Assembly (NCBI GenBank): GCA_026261815.1
Contig: JAMPIT010000174.1
Coordinates: 7,812,001-7,876,000, forward strand
DNA: 64,000 bases
Source of the DNA: Monarcha castaneiventris obscurior
Lineage: Eukaryota > Chordata > Aves > Passeriformes > Monarchidae
Direction: 5' to 3'
Positions 51,409 through 64,000 of the stretch are shown one piece after another. Both the position numbers and the translations under genes were made by a program. Within the stretch, counting starts at the first letter, position 1, and each line of letters opens with the position of its first letter. The notes under the pieces were generated by a model. The model ran no database searches. It was not told the DNA's origin and worked only from the letters and a program-made list of their open reading frames with translations.

Positions 51409-54400
51409 GCAATGAAGAAAACACTCATGATCAGCTTGGACCTCTGAAAATACCCACTTTCAGTGCAGCTTTCTGGGTGCTGCAACTAGAGCACTGCTGA
51501 TCTGAAGAGCGCAGTATGAAGTTATGCAGAAACATCGTTTGCACCCTTACAGCCCAATTGCATAATCACAATGCTATATAAAGAGGTTCTCCACAGGGGA
51601 CCCAGCAGGCACACTCAGTAGTCCCTTCTTACATGCAAAATAAGGATCTGAAGGCTGACATGCAGTGAAGCTTGAAATGTGAAAACAGCACACTGAAAGT
51701 TCAATATGCAATTAACCATAAAAGCAACACTGCCTCAGTTTTTAGAAGCATTTATAATATGATGTCTGAGCTGATTTAATAGTATGGAAAAGACAGCAAC
51801 TGACAATATCTCTCAGAGGAACAGAACAAACAGGTGTATTTAAGTCACATACATGTGACAAAAGTTGTAAATGGGAAATAAATGATCAAGATGCTCAAGA
51901 TTTTCAGAAGTCAACTATAATTTAAAAAATACTTGGTGTAGTCAAGTTGCAAGAGAGGCCTGCTTTCAGAATGTATTGAGTAACCCTTCTCTGACAGCAA
52001 CATCACTGTGCGGCATCTCAAACCATGTACCCAGGAACTGTGACATCCTCAGTGACAGTGGTTTTTGGTGACAGCCACCAAAAGGACAAGGTGCTTGGAG
52101 GCAATTGTCTCGGGTCCCATGAGTGCTCAGCTCCACGTTTGCTGGGACACAGACTGCTCCTCTGCCATTTCTGTGTGACCTGAGTGCAGCCTGAGCTTAC
52201 CCAGACTCAGTTTAAGTGGGGACACATTGAATTAATTTTTAAGAATGTCCTTTCAGGATTGTTCCATTTTTTTGTTATCAAAAGAAATATGAACTGCATG
52301 GGAAAGGACAGTTAAACCCCTGCCCTCAACGAATATTTGATCATTTCTAAAAAGGTGGAAAAACCATGCACACAGAATACAGAAAATCAAAAAGATGAAG
52401 AGCCTCAGGGTAAGGGAAATTTGTGGAAAAGCTTCTGTCTTTGAGTTCTAATAGAAAGACTGACAGGTTTAAATTTTGTGAGATAAGCCAGATTAACTCC
52501 CATTCATTCTCTCTTCTCCGTTTCTTCCCTTCCTTCACCTCTCTCAGCCTGCCACCTCTTCTCTAGCATAGCTTAAACTTCAAATTCATCATTTACTTCA
52601 AATTCTCACACATGCAAGTTTATTTCACTCTCCTGAATGGAAGCAAATGAATTTTATTTTCATGGCTCACTCTCCCAATGCCTTCTGCACGGTCTGATAC
52701 ATTAATTCAGATTATCATTCTGTGCACTTTTTGCATTAATTCTCAACTGACTGACCCTCTTCATCTGTAATTATTACCATGAAGGTTTTGAATATCATTA
52801 AACTCTTCTCACCGACTGCATTAACTTTAAAAGGTAATTTGATTAATTCTGCAAGCCACTGGTAGATGGAGATTTAACGCCTCATGGAATTTCTGCATTA
52901 TCAGTATTTTGCAGCAACCAGATCTGAAAGATAAACAAAATCCTTGGAGACCAGATGAAAAAGGTTGGTTGTTTTTGTGAAATATTTTAAGTAATTTTGT
53001 TAAGCTTTAAAAACAGTGTTCTAAATTGTTTTTCCCAGAATTACAAACAGATCATTCCTCTGCATTCCCCCACAGTACTGATTTAATAACTTTTCATTTC
53101 TATGAAACGCATATATTTCCAGAGCTCAGCCAAAGGTTCTTCACTTGGGAAAACACAATGTCTGTGAGGCAGCAAAAGTTATCAACTGATAAATTGTAGA
53201 ACAATATAGCCTGCCAAAATAGTCAACATGTAAAGACTTCACCTAAGTTCAAAACTTCGTGGAGAGCAAAGATGCATGCTAATGTAGCATCAGTGGCTGG
53301 TGTCACATACAGCTGATGCTGCTGTGTTTAAATAAAAGTACTGAACGATGGTAAGGATGGTAGCAGTGTAAAATGTGGCTATAGCATTACTGAGAAGCAA
53401 TGTATTGCATTAATGACCCAATGTAAACAACTGCAGATAGCAATTCTCCAGCAGAGATTTCCCCCTTCTCCTCCTTAGGCATGTCTGATGGCTGTACTGG
53501 CAACAGTGCTTTTCTGTATCTACTACTTCAAGGGTAGCAGAAAGTAGTATTCATTAAAATTTCATAAATGTTAGTAAAGGCTCAAATTACAGATTAGAGT
53601 AGTGAATTAGGGCTACATGATTTCTTGAGTGGCATATATTGAAAGGCCATGAAAATAGAAATCTCTCAAGGAAAACAAGTTCATGGAGAGGCAGCACCCT
53701 TAGAGACCATCCTTCTGACCCATGCCACAGCACATCAGCTCCAAAGACAAACTGCTAGCCCAGTGAGGCAGAGCTGCCAGAGAAAGGATGAGTTGAGTGG
53801 TTTGTTTGAGGTCTAGTAATAAGTACAAATTTGTGTCCTTCATGGCACAGGTAGCAGGAAAGTATCATGACATTATCAAGCACTGTGATACTCTTACTCA
53901 CAAGACATTGACTTTTCAGAAGGCAGTAGCTGGGGGCTTTATCTCTCCTTGTATCAGGGATCTCCCTCTCCTCTGGGGTTTGGTTGCTCGGGTCAGGCAA
54001 GGTTAGAAAGGCTGCAGGTATCCAGCTTCAAAGAAAGCTGTGGGAAGCCTTAGCATGAGTCCCTCTGCTCTGCTCAGGAGCTGCACTTAAGCAGAGGATC
54101 CCACACGATCTCTGTCTGAGCTGTGCTGCAGGAGACCCTGTACCTCATCTCACAGCTAGCCTGGGTACAACACTGGGAATGTTCCCATGCTGCTGAGACT
54201 GATGACGGTGTTATCCAGAAGGGCATGAAAAAGGTGCATAAAGAATGATATTTTTTCTTTTTCTAGTAACACAACTGTGAAGTGAAATACTCGGAAATCA
54301 TCAAGCAGGATGTTTATAGCACATAAAGGGAAAGATTCTTTTCCCCCCTACAGAATGAGTAATTGAACTGTGAATGCAACACTGCAGAATGCTGTAAAAA

Positions 54401-54469
54401 TAAATATACAGATTAGAAAATAGACCAGACAGATCAATTGACAGAGGATAAATTCATACCCATATCCCA
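51409..54469. other. Unique DNA with an AT-rich conserved-looking tract
   Basis: No gene supported. 52700-52930 holds several ATTAAT/TAATTA cores in an otherwise repeat-free tract. A short hairpin (TTTTGGTG/CACCAAAA) is at 52063-52083. A pyrimidine-rich, acceptor-like run lies at 52504-52548. Confidence 0.45.
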
Positions 54470-54512
54470 GGCAATTGGACTAGATGATCACTGTAGGTCC
54501 CTTGCAACTGCA
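54470..54512 (+). mobile_element. CR1 3' tip fragment
   Basis: ATTGGACTAGATGATCACTG followed by TAGGTCCCTTGCAAC matches the last bases of CR1 before the tail. Only about 43 bp of the element is recognisable. Confidence 0.8.
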
Positions 54513-54539
54513 CTATTCTATTCTATTCTATTCTATTCT
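54513..54539 (+). repeat. (CTATT)n array from a CR1 tail
   Basis: Five CTATT units plus CT, continuous with the CR1 tip. The usual ATTCTATG tail repeat has been replaced by a pentanucleotide array. Confidence 0.92.
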
Positions 54540-57500
54540 TTTTTCTTTTGCTGTAGACATGGGGTGTGAGCACTAAGTCAGGCCAAAATCCAGTTGTCAT
54601 ATTTATGTTGAACAAGTTTTCACAGGGATTCATGGACACAACTTACCACGTTAGCTTCTTGAGATAGCAAGTATTTCTTCCTCGAAAACTCACACATTTG
54701 CATATGCACTGTGGTTTGCCTAGGACTATGGGTAGAGTGCCCATAGAGGAGCATAGGGTAACAGGGCTGGCTAAATGCTGGAATGCTTGACCTGTGGGTC
54801 TGCAATATGAAGGTCCCACTCCAGCAAATGGGACCCACACTCAAAGCTTAGATGGTGGAAGTTCAACAAGATTCCAAGCTTTTCATGCACTTCCCAGCTG
54901 CCCACAGGCAGAGTTTCAACTCCACCCTTTGTTACCCTCTGTGGGTGTTCTAACTACTCTTATCTGCTATCTCTACAAGCCAATTAAACATCTGCTAATG
55001 ATGATCCTATCGTTAGATCAATGAGGGAAACTGACCTACAAAAAGCCAGGATTTCTCACCAGTCAGCCTGGCTTTGTTCTCACCTCAGTAGAAGGCATCA
55101 TGTATTTGTGCTGTCCTATTCCAAAAGAGAGTCTGTCTGCTTCAAACTGTGCTCAATATCCACTTGAATGTACAGACACACCAGTTGTCATAAAGCAAAG
55201 CATCAAAATGCATAATTATACTTTATTTATGGTGTGCACCTCACTGGCTAAGATACATGGTATTATTTCCACTTCCTAACTGGACCAGTTTAAATGATAA
55301 ATTAATAAAGTACAAAAAACTTCAGAGACAAATTTTTTGGAATAATTCTGCTTTGTTTGAGAAAATGCATTTTTAATTAATACGGTTTAGGTCATTAATT
55401 TTCTGTGTCAGTGCAGTAAAATGGACCTAAATCTTTCCCAGTCCTGCATTTCTATTATTCTGTAACTTTTTTCTGTATCAATCAGGTCTTGGAAATAGTA
55501 TCATGTCAGACCTTTACAGTCAAAAATATCTATGGCAAATTTGCACAATTAGAACATCATTATCCTAATTAAACTTCAATGTTGTTTGCAATTTCTGATT
55601 TTTTTAAAAGTAGACACTGTGACAGCTACGTAGCATGCTTACAGGATACACAAGTAATAAAAAAATATGATGCTCTTGGTGCTCTTTTTTCTGAAAAACT
55701 CTGGATGATATTTGTAAGATCTGATATACCAATAAATATCTTCAAGAGTGGAAACTTATTTCCAACGCCAGCCAGTCTCATTTTTTTTTTTGCCAATTCA
55801 ACTGCATATACACATGCATACTTCTTTTTTTAAAAGCTCCAGCTGCCATGGCAGTCAAATTACACTGCAACAAAGATTTCCCTTGAACACAGAGGGAAAG
55901 AAAATGTAAGATAAAAATGGAACAGCAGAATGCTGCTTCCAATACACATTTCATAAGGGTCTGTATTACAAGTGGGCTGGAGTAAGACAGGAGAAGTCAG
56001 AGAAGGGTTGGCTGCTAATGCCATAGCTGTCCTGCTGTCACAGGGCTGGTGGCACCCACAGTGACACCAGAGGATCCACCCTGTGGCTGACCCCCTCTCA
56101 CAGAATATGCTCCCACTCTTACATTCCCCTCTCTACCTCTTTCCAGTGAATCAGAACAGACACTTTTCAATTTACCTGCTATTACTTCCTGCATTTCTAA
56201 AGCCCTTATTACTGCCTGGGCTACCTCACACACACACCACATAAATTAACCATGGGCCAGTTTCCCCTGATCACAGCATGGGTTAGAAAAGGCAGTTTAT
56301 AATTCTCTCCACAGCCTCACATCAGCAACGAATCCTTCCCTTAAAACTTCTTGGAGCATCATTATTATTTTTTAATGCTATACTGTGAGTAATGGGTGTT
56401 ACCAATGTTACCACACTATACTCAACTTTAAAACATTTAAATATGGAATTCACTACAGATGGCTTTTTGTAATGGAAGATAAATGAGTGAGACCTAGTTT
56501 TAATATTATTTGTTGAATATATGTAGATGATGGACTGGGAAACAGTAGTATCACACAAGCCATAACATTTTTTGATGCATTTTGTTATATATACATGTGT
56601 GTACCTTGCAGACAACACCAAAATCCAATCTAGCATATATGGAAGGGAGGCAAAACTGACACCAGAAATCCCTTTCAAAAATTTGTGTCCAGATGGGTGA
56701 GGAAAATAAACCATGTTTCTGAGGCACAATAGTGTCCCTAATCTCCCTTAAAAGTGGAAGCAATCTCATCTAAAGTAAGAGTTTTTAAGCTGGTTTGCAT
56801 ACAAGGCAGATGCATATAACTGCTGAGAGAGCCAGAAGCAGGAAAATGAGCAAAATGTTGGTAACGAAGCATTTATGCAGCAGCTGCACTATGCTGCAAA
56901 ACAAGCACAGGTCGTTAATTAGCAAAACATCTTCATCCATGACCAACACTTTAAAATTTGAGAGATTGTTTACAAATAACTGAAATATTCAGAGTATGCT
57001 GTTTGTTGAGATCTATTTTTCATCCCGTTGGTTTTTAAAGCTCTTGTGCTGTAAGAGGCAAGCAGATATTTGTTGCACTTCACTACGAGAACCTGTGAAA
57101 GTATGGTATGAATATAAATACCTCCAGCACTAGGCATTCAGAAGCAAGAGCTCCAAGTCATCTTCATAAGAGAGACCTTATCAAGGGTGTCACTGGGACT
57201 GACTAGACCGCAAAATACTTTTATCCCTGACCAAACTCATGCACAAACCTGGTGGAAATATATGCTGCAAGTTCCCTAAGGTAAGGATTTGGGTGCATTA
57301 AGGGATGCCTGTATTTAGACATCATCTAAAGTAAAACATAAGTGGCTTCATTTACCTCTGCTGGCATGGCTGATTCTCTCTGTTTCACTTGAATGCACAT
57401 AAGATTTTCATCTTAACTACTAAGGCAGATTGTGATGGGCTCCACAAAGTGTTCCAAAAACCATTAAAAGCTCTTAATCTACACTATAGCAAAGAATGCT

Positions 57501-57766
57501 GTTAAGCTTAAGCTGCCTTTTCTGAACATTAGATACACAAACAAACTGGCAAAAATACAGGGAAAATGAAGAAGACAAAATGGAGAAATGTAGGAAATAC
57601 AGAAAAAGGTAAAGGGATTTCTAAGGGTGAGAAACAAAAGTAGGTTTTAAGAATAAAGCAGGAAGATTTTAGGAAACAGCTTTGCCTGAGAAAATATTAA
57701 AGAGTTGACTTAACAATTAAATAGAACAAGGACATGAGAACAAAAGCTCATGGTTCTAGGCCTAGC
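54540..57766. other. Unique noncoding DNA
   Basis: No gene supported. A T-rich run lies near 55781-55791 and a short CA repeat near 56227-56238. The minus-strand open frame of 135 codons at 56322-56729 is AT-rich and resembles nothing known to me. Confidence 0.5.
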
Positions 57767-58147
57767 TGAGAGAACTTTTAGAAGCTGCAAAAAATATGCT
57801 TAGCAAGAGAAGATAAAGTTAAGCTTAATAATGGAATATTACGCACTGTTATATAAGGTATAAAACAAGCAAGTATTGTTTTAACAAATGTATGTGCAAT
57901 ATAGAAGATTGGTTGAAACAACGGTCTGTAACCTATAGAGCAACTGCTATTGGCTGAAAAACTTTTAAGAATGCTCTGTAAGCAGGAAGTGTTTGGGTTT
58001 TTGCTGGCAACGCGAGCTTGCATTGTCTCTGATGTCTCTTGTCAGTTTGTGGGGCGAATAAAATAACAGGAGCTCACGGAGCATCTGTCTGGCCCCTGCC
58101 CTGTTTGATTGAGGTGGCAGAGAAACTTTGTTCTAAACAAAACCCAG
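57767..58147 (+). mobile_element. LTR-like element, probable avian ERV solo LTR
   Basis: The segment has an LTR-like order. An AT-rich U3-like half contains TATA-like sites (TATATAAGGTATAAAA at 57850-57865) and an ATTGG (inverted CCAAT) box at 57949-57953. A GC-richer section follows with TGTGGGGCGAATAAAATAAC (58049-58068, AATAAA at 58057-58062), and then a GC-rich end. The GCAACGCGAG and GGGGCGAATAAAATAACAGG wording resembles avian ERV LTRs. The boundaries are uncertain. With TGAGAG as start, CTAGC precedes it and CTAGT follows 58147, a possible imperfect 5-bp duplication; alternatively it ends at TTCTAAACA (58139). No viral coding sequence adjoins it. Confidence 0.5.
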
Positions 58148-61100
58148 CTAGTAGAAAGAAAGGGAGTGAAGATGATGGAGAAGATACATGACAGTAGACA
58201 CGTGAGTGTCACACCCTGTCACATCCATTTCTTCATAGATTTGTTGCTTTGAATGCTTCACAAAATAGGGCATTTTCTTATCTGAGAACAATAATTTTTT
58301 CCCCTAGAAACTTAAAAAAGGACTCCCTTTGTTTTACTCTGCATCTTATCATCTTCTGTTGTAGTTACAAGTTTCATAATCCAATGGCTAAATTTAGTAA
58401 CTTTTGTCTTTTCATACTTAGAAGTAGGAAAAAGTTCCCTGATTCCAAATCTTTGGGCCTCAGAGAATAACGGCATTATCTAAAAATATGTAGCTTTTCA
58501 AATATAAACGCATTTCACTTTGTCAGCATTATGCCAGCTTTTTCAATGCACTGACACCAAACTTATTTTCCTTAACAAAGTCTTTGCCAGGATGGAAATC
58601 AGTATTCAGCACTATAAAAAGCACAACAGCTTGCTGAGTCTCCTGACAATAGAGGAAACCACAAAAGTCGCATTTTTATGAGTTGTATCTTTACGACAGC
58701 ATTTAAATACACAGGTGAGTTCCCAGTATATAAACAAATATTTATTACTAACACAATAAAATATTTATAGCATTGAAAAGCCATTCAAGAGCCCAGAAAC
58801 TATTGTAAGCTTCAGTATCAGGGAGCTTGTAAATGAATGCATAAATAGAAAAATTATGCCTTAATTTAAATGCATTCGTTATTTAAATGTTCTGCAGCTT
58901 TTGAATCATTTTTTAAAAAAGCTAATTGAAAGCACAGAATATTTTAATAATTTAAAAGGGCTTCCTGATTAATTTATGGGATTTATCTCCTTTCATTTTT
59001 GCTGTAAACCTTGCATAGGTGAGCTGTGCAATTTGCTCCACAAATTATTTCAGATTTCTCACAAAATGTTTTCTTGTCTGGCAAAGTTTGACAAAGCTAA
59101 AGATCAAATGGTTACCTTGGATCAGATATGAAACATGAGCAGCTTGAGTTAAAAGTCATGTAATTTTTTTATATTGGTGGTGTTGCAAAAGAAGCAGAAT
59201 TTTACATGTGCCCAATTTGAAGATCACTTCATGGGAAAATATCTGGGTTTGCACTCTAAGACTACAAACATGTCTAGTCAGTAGAGGTTTCCACTGAATC
59301 TCCTTGTTGCAGGATCAATTTTTTGTAAAAATAAATAGACACATAGGCTGCAGTCTCAGGTATCTTAGATACTAAGGCACAACCTCAACTAAAGGAACTG
59401 ATCACATCATCTTCTGAAAATGGGGCAAATCTGAGAAGTCCTTGGAGGTCTCCCACAAAGGGCTTTCTCAGCTGCCATTAAGACATCTGCAGAAAGATGC
59501 TTGCTGCTGGTGAAGATCAGGACAAGACCCAGGGGAGGAAAAGATGGAAGTTGTTGGGATACATCCTCGTGCCTGTGCTGGGGGCGCAGCCATGGGATGG
59601 CGGTGGAGAAGGGGAAGGCAGAGCTGTTCTTTCCAGAGGCCAGCTGCAGCAGGGGAAGATACTCAGTACAGGCACTGGGAGCTCAGAGCAATCCCTCTTT
59701 GGGCAGAGGATGCGGTGGGAGCAGGCAGCACCAGCAGGTTGTCAAAGGGATTAGGCAGGATCATTAACACAGGGGAAGGGGAGTAGGCAGGGAAGCTGGA
59801 GAAGCTTAAGGCAGTGGTAGGAGAAAGTGGCCATGCTCATGTGCTCTCTCCAAGCCGTTTTGCCACCACAGAGTTCAGAGCATGGTGTGACACAGACCCC
59901 TTTTCTGCCTAGGACGGCATTTCTTATGTTTGTATTTTCACACCTGAGATGCCAGAGTGAAATGCTACAGAGCAGAAAAAAATAATATCACAGCCTCACA
60001 AGAACTTACTGGAGTTGGAAACCACAGAAAACAGCCTGGATATTCAGCAATTTTCTGTGAGAGAGCCATTCACTGAGGCTGGTTAGTTGTGCATGCAGAT
60101 GAACAGCATAGCTGGCTTTGATGGGAAACTGCTCCTGCAGCAATCCCATCCCACGTGCTGCAGGATTACTGGTACAGATGTCTCATTCACTCATAGGGGA
60201 CCCTCAGCAGCTCATTTACAGGAGACAACACAGGAAAAACACTTTTCACTGCAAGAGAAGCCATGCTGAAAATGGCTGTGGACTTGCCCTGGCTAAGACA
60301 TGTCCTGAGCAGCTCAGACACTGGCCAGAGACAGACAATCACTATTCTTTGGTCCATTTATCTCCATGGATTACAGGGAGCAGGTGATTTAGACAGTTAC
60401 ATGCAGTTCAAGACAGAAGTATAACCACATCATCCAAGCCAGACAAGGCAAAATTTTATGGAGGTGTCTTGAAAAATCCAACTTGACAGCAGTAAGGCAG
60501 TTGATAAACTATATTATCTCACTGCTTTTTGTACTCCTCTGAATACAGTCACCCACTGCCTTGTCTGGTATTATACCTGTCTGCCTTTATGCCCCATGTT
60601 TCTGCAGTACCCAGTCCTGCTATGTGATTAGGGCTCCTCTGAACAACAGAAAAGCCAAGAAAAAACAACAAGCTGTGTCAGAAACACAGTGTTTTAGCAG
60701 AGCAGAAATTACCAATCACTGGGAGCAGCTTTTCTGTTATGTCACAGAGCTGGTATCTCTACAGGCTGTGGGTGAACCCATATTAAGTACAAACTTCCCT
60801 GTTGCTGACTTTTGCCCTCCCCAGAAGCACAGCACGATTAATTCTCTGCAGACAGTTCAGAAGCCTTAAAACCACCTTTCAAAAGCTCCAGGTGACAGAA
60901 CACCAAGAGGAATGTTCACCCCTGCTATTACCTTGCTAGGTACAAAGGGACAGACACTGCTGTTGAATCGGGTTCATGGGACTTGCTTTGCCTCTCCCAC
61001 TGCTGGGAGCCCTCCTGCCCAGACTGGACGTCAGAGCAAAGCAGACCTCTGGAGAGCACAGAAGGATTTTGATGCTTCACTTTACAGCTTTAATTTCTGT

Positions 61101-64000
61101 CTGAGCACTTAGGAGTCCCAGGCCAGCCTAGAGCTTTTCTTATGATTTAAAACACTGTAATATACTTGTCATCCTTTGGGCTTAAATGAATCTCTGAAGT
61201 TATGCAACTGATCTTTCAACTTCTACAGTCAACTGGGAGCTAAAACCTCATGAAGTACCCCATATACATTGGAATTAAAGAGAAATTATATATGCTTTCA
61301 AGTCTACTTTTGGTTAGTGCAGAATTTATCAGTTGGCCATATCTGTATTGTTAATTTTTTTTTGTAAACAGACAAACTTCATTTTTCACTTCTCAGAATG
61401 TACCAGTCTTTTTTTCTGTACTAATTCAGTAGCAGTTAGTAAGCTGGATGTTATCAGAAAGCTGAACATAACGTAAGCCTTGGAGCAGACCTGAAAAGTG
61501 CTTTATTCTTGGAAAAACACTTCGATATTGAAGTGTATGGTCAGAGGTAAAGTCTGATCATAGTTAGAAAAATAAAGTGTAGAGTGAAATGAAACCCAAG
61601 GAAAAATGAAAAACAGGGTTCTGGGAAGGGAAAATGTCTTAACCTATGAATGTAAGTCACAGGAATAAGTGAAGAGATGGGAAAAAACTCTACCAAAAGC
61701 CTTGAAAAGGACAATGCTTTCCTTCCATTTTCACCCTGCACAAATCAATTTATTGCAGCTGGGTTGTTCAAGTGTTAGCTTTGCCCTAGAACATTTCTGA
61801 CCCTGCTGGGCTGCCAATTTCAGCGTCTTTTTGTCACACTCCTGCAGCAAACACATACACAGAGATTCAAAAGGATTTCTCATATTGCAGAAATACCAAA
61901 CAAACCTTAAGAATCAAGATTCAAGAGTAATTGTAAGGCACAGGCTTCCTTCACCTAGCCCCTGACACCAACCGCACACTTCAACATAAATACTGTCTCT
62001 ATTTAAGAAGCACCAACTTGCTTAGTTTTTTTGTCCCTGTGCTTCCTGATAACTCACTCTTCCCCAGCTCTTGCCTCTAGTGTTAAACCTCATGTTCTTG
62101 CCCCCCTGTGGTAGGAAGTGCCCAACAGGTTTGTGCAGTGGGGTACAGCCCAGGCAGTGGCATAAATACTGCTGTAGTGTGGTGCCATAGGTGTCGAAGA
62201 TAAAAAACTTCATGTCCCTAAATTTTTGCTTCAGCTCTCAGGATGCTCTGCCTACACAGAAAAGTCACCCACAAAGACACAGGGTTTTCATATTTTTTCT
62301 GGGAAAGCAGCCCAGGCTGTTTTCTGGCAGTAACGTTATGGCTGATGAAGTATCTACAGGAAACAGCCAGAAACTCCCTGCAAGGTCCAAATGGTCCCCC
62401 CGAAGTCTCAATACCATTTCATTATGGGCACTAAGCGAGATGGAAATCAAGAGGGAAGTTTCATGTAAGACCCATCATAATTCAGTGATGTGGAACTTAA
62501 ATGTGCCTACAAAATTGACTTTGTTCCTTTGCCTTTGCAAAGTCCTTCTTCAATTTACTCAGTTCCCCTTATTTTTTCCCCTACAGTTTCCATTTGCTAT
62601 GTCCTCTTTTTCACCCTTTCATTTTCTCCCTGACCTCTCTTCACAGTCCCACTGCAACTGCAGTTTCTATTAAATTTTAAGAAATACACATTTCATACTG
62701 GTTTTGGCGGAATAAATTCTGTATTGATTGAGACATGTATAAAACCGCATAAAAGAAATAAGTTCACAAAAAAAAAAAAAAATAGAGGAAGTAGGCTCCA
62801 GCTATGATCCTCTGCCCTGTGAGTACAGATTATACCCACCAGGAGAGCTCCCTCATTGTCTTGCACAGAGTTGCCTTTGCTCATTATATTGGATCTGAAT
62901 TATCTGAATTCAGGGTGATTCTTAATATAACAAAGTCCCTGCAAAGAAGTTGGCAAAGGACGAGGACATTACATGGAAATTTGACGGCAATATCTGGTAT
63001 AATGGATGAGAAATTGGTTTCTTCATAAACGTGGTGCTGAACTAGAGGGAAAGTAATGTCATCTTTTCTGATTTCAGCCTCCTACAGAGAAATTGTTCTG
63101 TGTTGCACATTATGGTCCTCTCATCCACTTCTCTTTAGAGCAAAGAGAATTTCCACAGCGAGATGTGGAACCTTGGGAACATTTTGCGTAGGTAGAGTGT
63201 TAAGCATGTGTCTCCTCATGTCTCCTGTCTTTTGCAAGGCATTCAAGAGGAACTGGAGATACATGACTCTCTGGTTTGGACCACATTGCCTGGATCATGA
63301 ACCCTAAAAGGTAAGCACTGTAGCACTTAACTGGTAGAGGCCTCCTTCTTTTCTGGATCTGGTCCAAATCCTTCATTACAGTTTCGGGACTGCAAAAGTT
63401 ATTTCTAAGATTAAAATTTATCTCTTGCAGAAGTTCAGCCTTTAAAGAGTGGTGACATGCATTACCCTAATGCAGTGTCCTTTTTTTTGGACACAATTTC
63501 AAAGATGAATCATGCTCATGTGCAAAAGGTGAGAGACTCAATTTTCTCTTATCAGTCCTGTAAACAATACACCTTCACTGTGTCAAAAATACCCAATTAA
63601 AAGCTTAAAATAAAAACGTATCTTAAAATAGGCATTAGTCCTGCCCATGGTTCAGTGCTGATGCTATTGAAAGGCCCAGGAGACTTGCCCTTCACACTCC
63701 TCTTGCCAAGCAGCAGCGAGGTGGAGGCTTTAAACACAAAGGGACAACCTTTGAAAGGGACAGCCATGAGCAGCTCTCGGCCATTGAAATGATCCTGCTG
63801 GTAGAGCCCATCAGGAATCTGCCTTTCATCCAGGGACTGCCTCATGGCAGCAGCCTTTGGGCTGCAGTGGCATTCCCTTGGGTTAAATCAATTCTCCTTT
63901 CACTGCTACACAGCAACACAGCCACAGCGGTGATAGAGTTGGTGGTTCACTTCTCTCCTGAAGAGAAGACATCTGGGACTAAGTCATCCACACTGGAAAT
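58148..64000. other. Unique noncoding DNA, no gene seen
   Basis: 58800-59110 is AT-rich with many TTAATTTAAAT-type cores and looks single-copy and possibly conserved. 59497-59790 is purine-rich, GC-richer and open in all three plus frames for about 80 codons each, which reflects base composition more than coding. An A15 run lies at 62768-62782, with AATAAA about 50 bases before it, but no gene body is recognisable upstream. 63079-63302 is bounded by acceptor- and donor-like signals (GATTTCAG and AAAAG/GTAAGC), with no convincing protein. Confidence 0.45.
62768..62782 (+). repeat. A15 homopolymer
   Basis: Fifteen consecutive A. It might be a retrocopy tail, but the spacing from the nearest AATAAA (62711) is longer than usual and no source gene is recognised. 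Confidence 0.9.

Noticed and set aside
62191..62673. 160-codon plus-strand open frame
   Set aside because: Overlaps other frames on both strands. Its Phe/Ser-rich end comes from a pyrimidine-rich stretch, and no known protein is recognised.
62768..62782. A15 run as tail of a plus-strand retrocopy
   Set aside because: No recognisable source gene upstream, and the nearest AATAAA is about 50 bases away.
63079..63302. Possible exon between GATTTCAG and GTAAGC-type signals
   Set aside because: The enclosed translation is Cys/Leu-rich without recognisable similarity, and its frame ends before the donor.
1..64000. CRISPR arrays, operons, bacterial promoters, tRNA or rRNA genes
   Set aside because: No regularly spaced repeats, tRNA B-box-containing cloverleaf or rRNA-like sequence seen; the DNA is clearly vertebrate.

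Overview
The window reads as nuclear DNA of a bird, and a songbird (Passeriformes) is the likeliest group. The sequence signs are several CR1 LINE 3' ends with the short ATTCTATG-type tail repeat, an LTR ending in the avian ERVL-like TTAAACCATGACA form, a compact ERVK-type solo LTR, AT-rich CpG-poor DNA and a degenerate (CCCTAA)n tract. Placement at species or chromosome level is not possible from sequence alone.

The window is gene-poor: either an intergenic desert or part of very large introns. No complete protein-coding gene, tRNA, rRNA or CpG-island promoter could be supported. Open frames are short (the longest is about 175 codons), mostly overlap one another on opposite strands, and show no recognisable domain. 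Two exon-like segments with splice-site context are listed as low-confidence candidates (32134-32192 and 39802-40130).

Layout. 1-12040: unique AT-rich DNA with one CpG-enriched patch (1381-1590). 12040-13250: a probable very old CR1 relic on the minus strand. 13250-16873: unique. 16874-17446: plus-strand CR1 3' end. 17447-22741: unique, with a 25-bp near-perfect palindrome at 19330. 22742-22968: a shortened ERVL-type LTR. 22969-35548: unique, with hairpins and the small exon candidate. 35549-35754: CR1 3' end. 35755-40973: unique, with the exon-like dual-frame block. 40974-41036: interstitial telomeric repeat. 41037-47188: unique. 47189-47575: two CR1 pieces head to head, one carrying a (TTTAC)n array. 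50060-51408: a three-layer nest in which an ERVK-type solo LTR sits in a minus-strand CR1, which sits in a plus-strand CR1. 54470-54539: CR1 tail grown into a (CTATT)n array. About 57767-58147: an LTR-like element. 58148-64000: unique, including a conserved-looking AT-rich tract and a purine-rich GC patch.

No operon, defence system or other multi-gene system is present. The best-supported points of interest are the datable nested insertion with its 6-bp target duplication, the interstitial telomeric tract, and the two exon candidates, which need RNA or alignment evidence.
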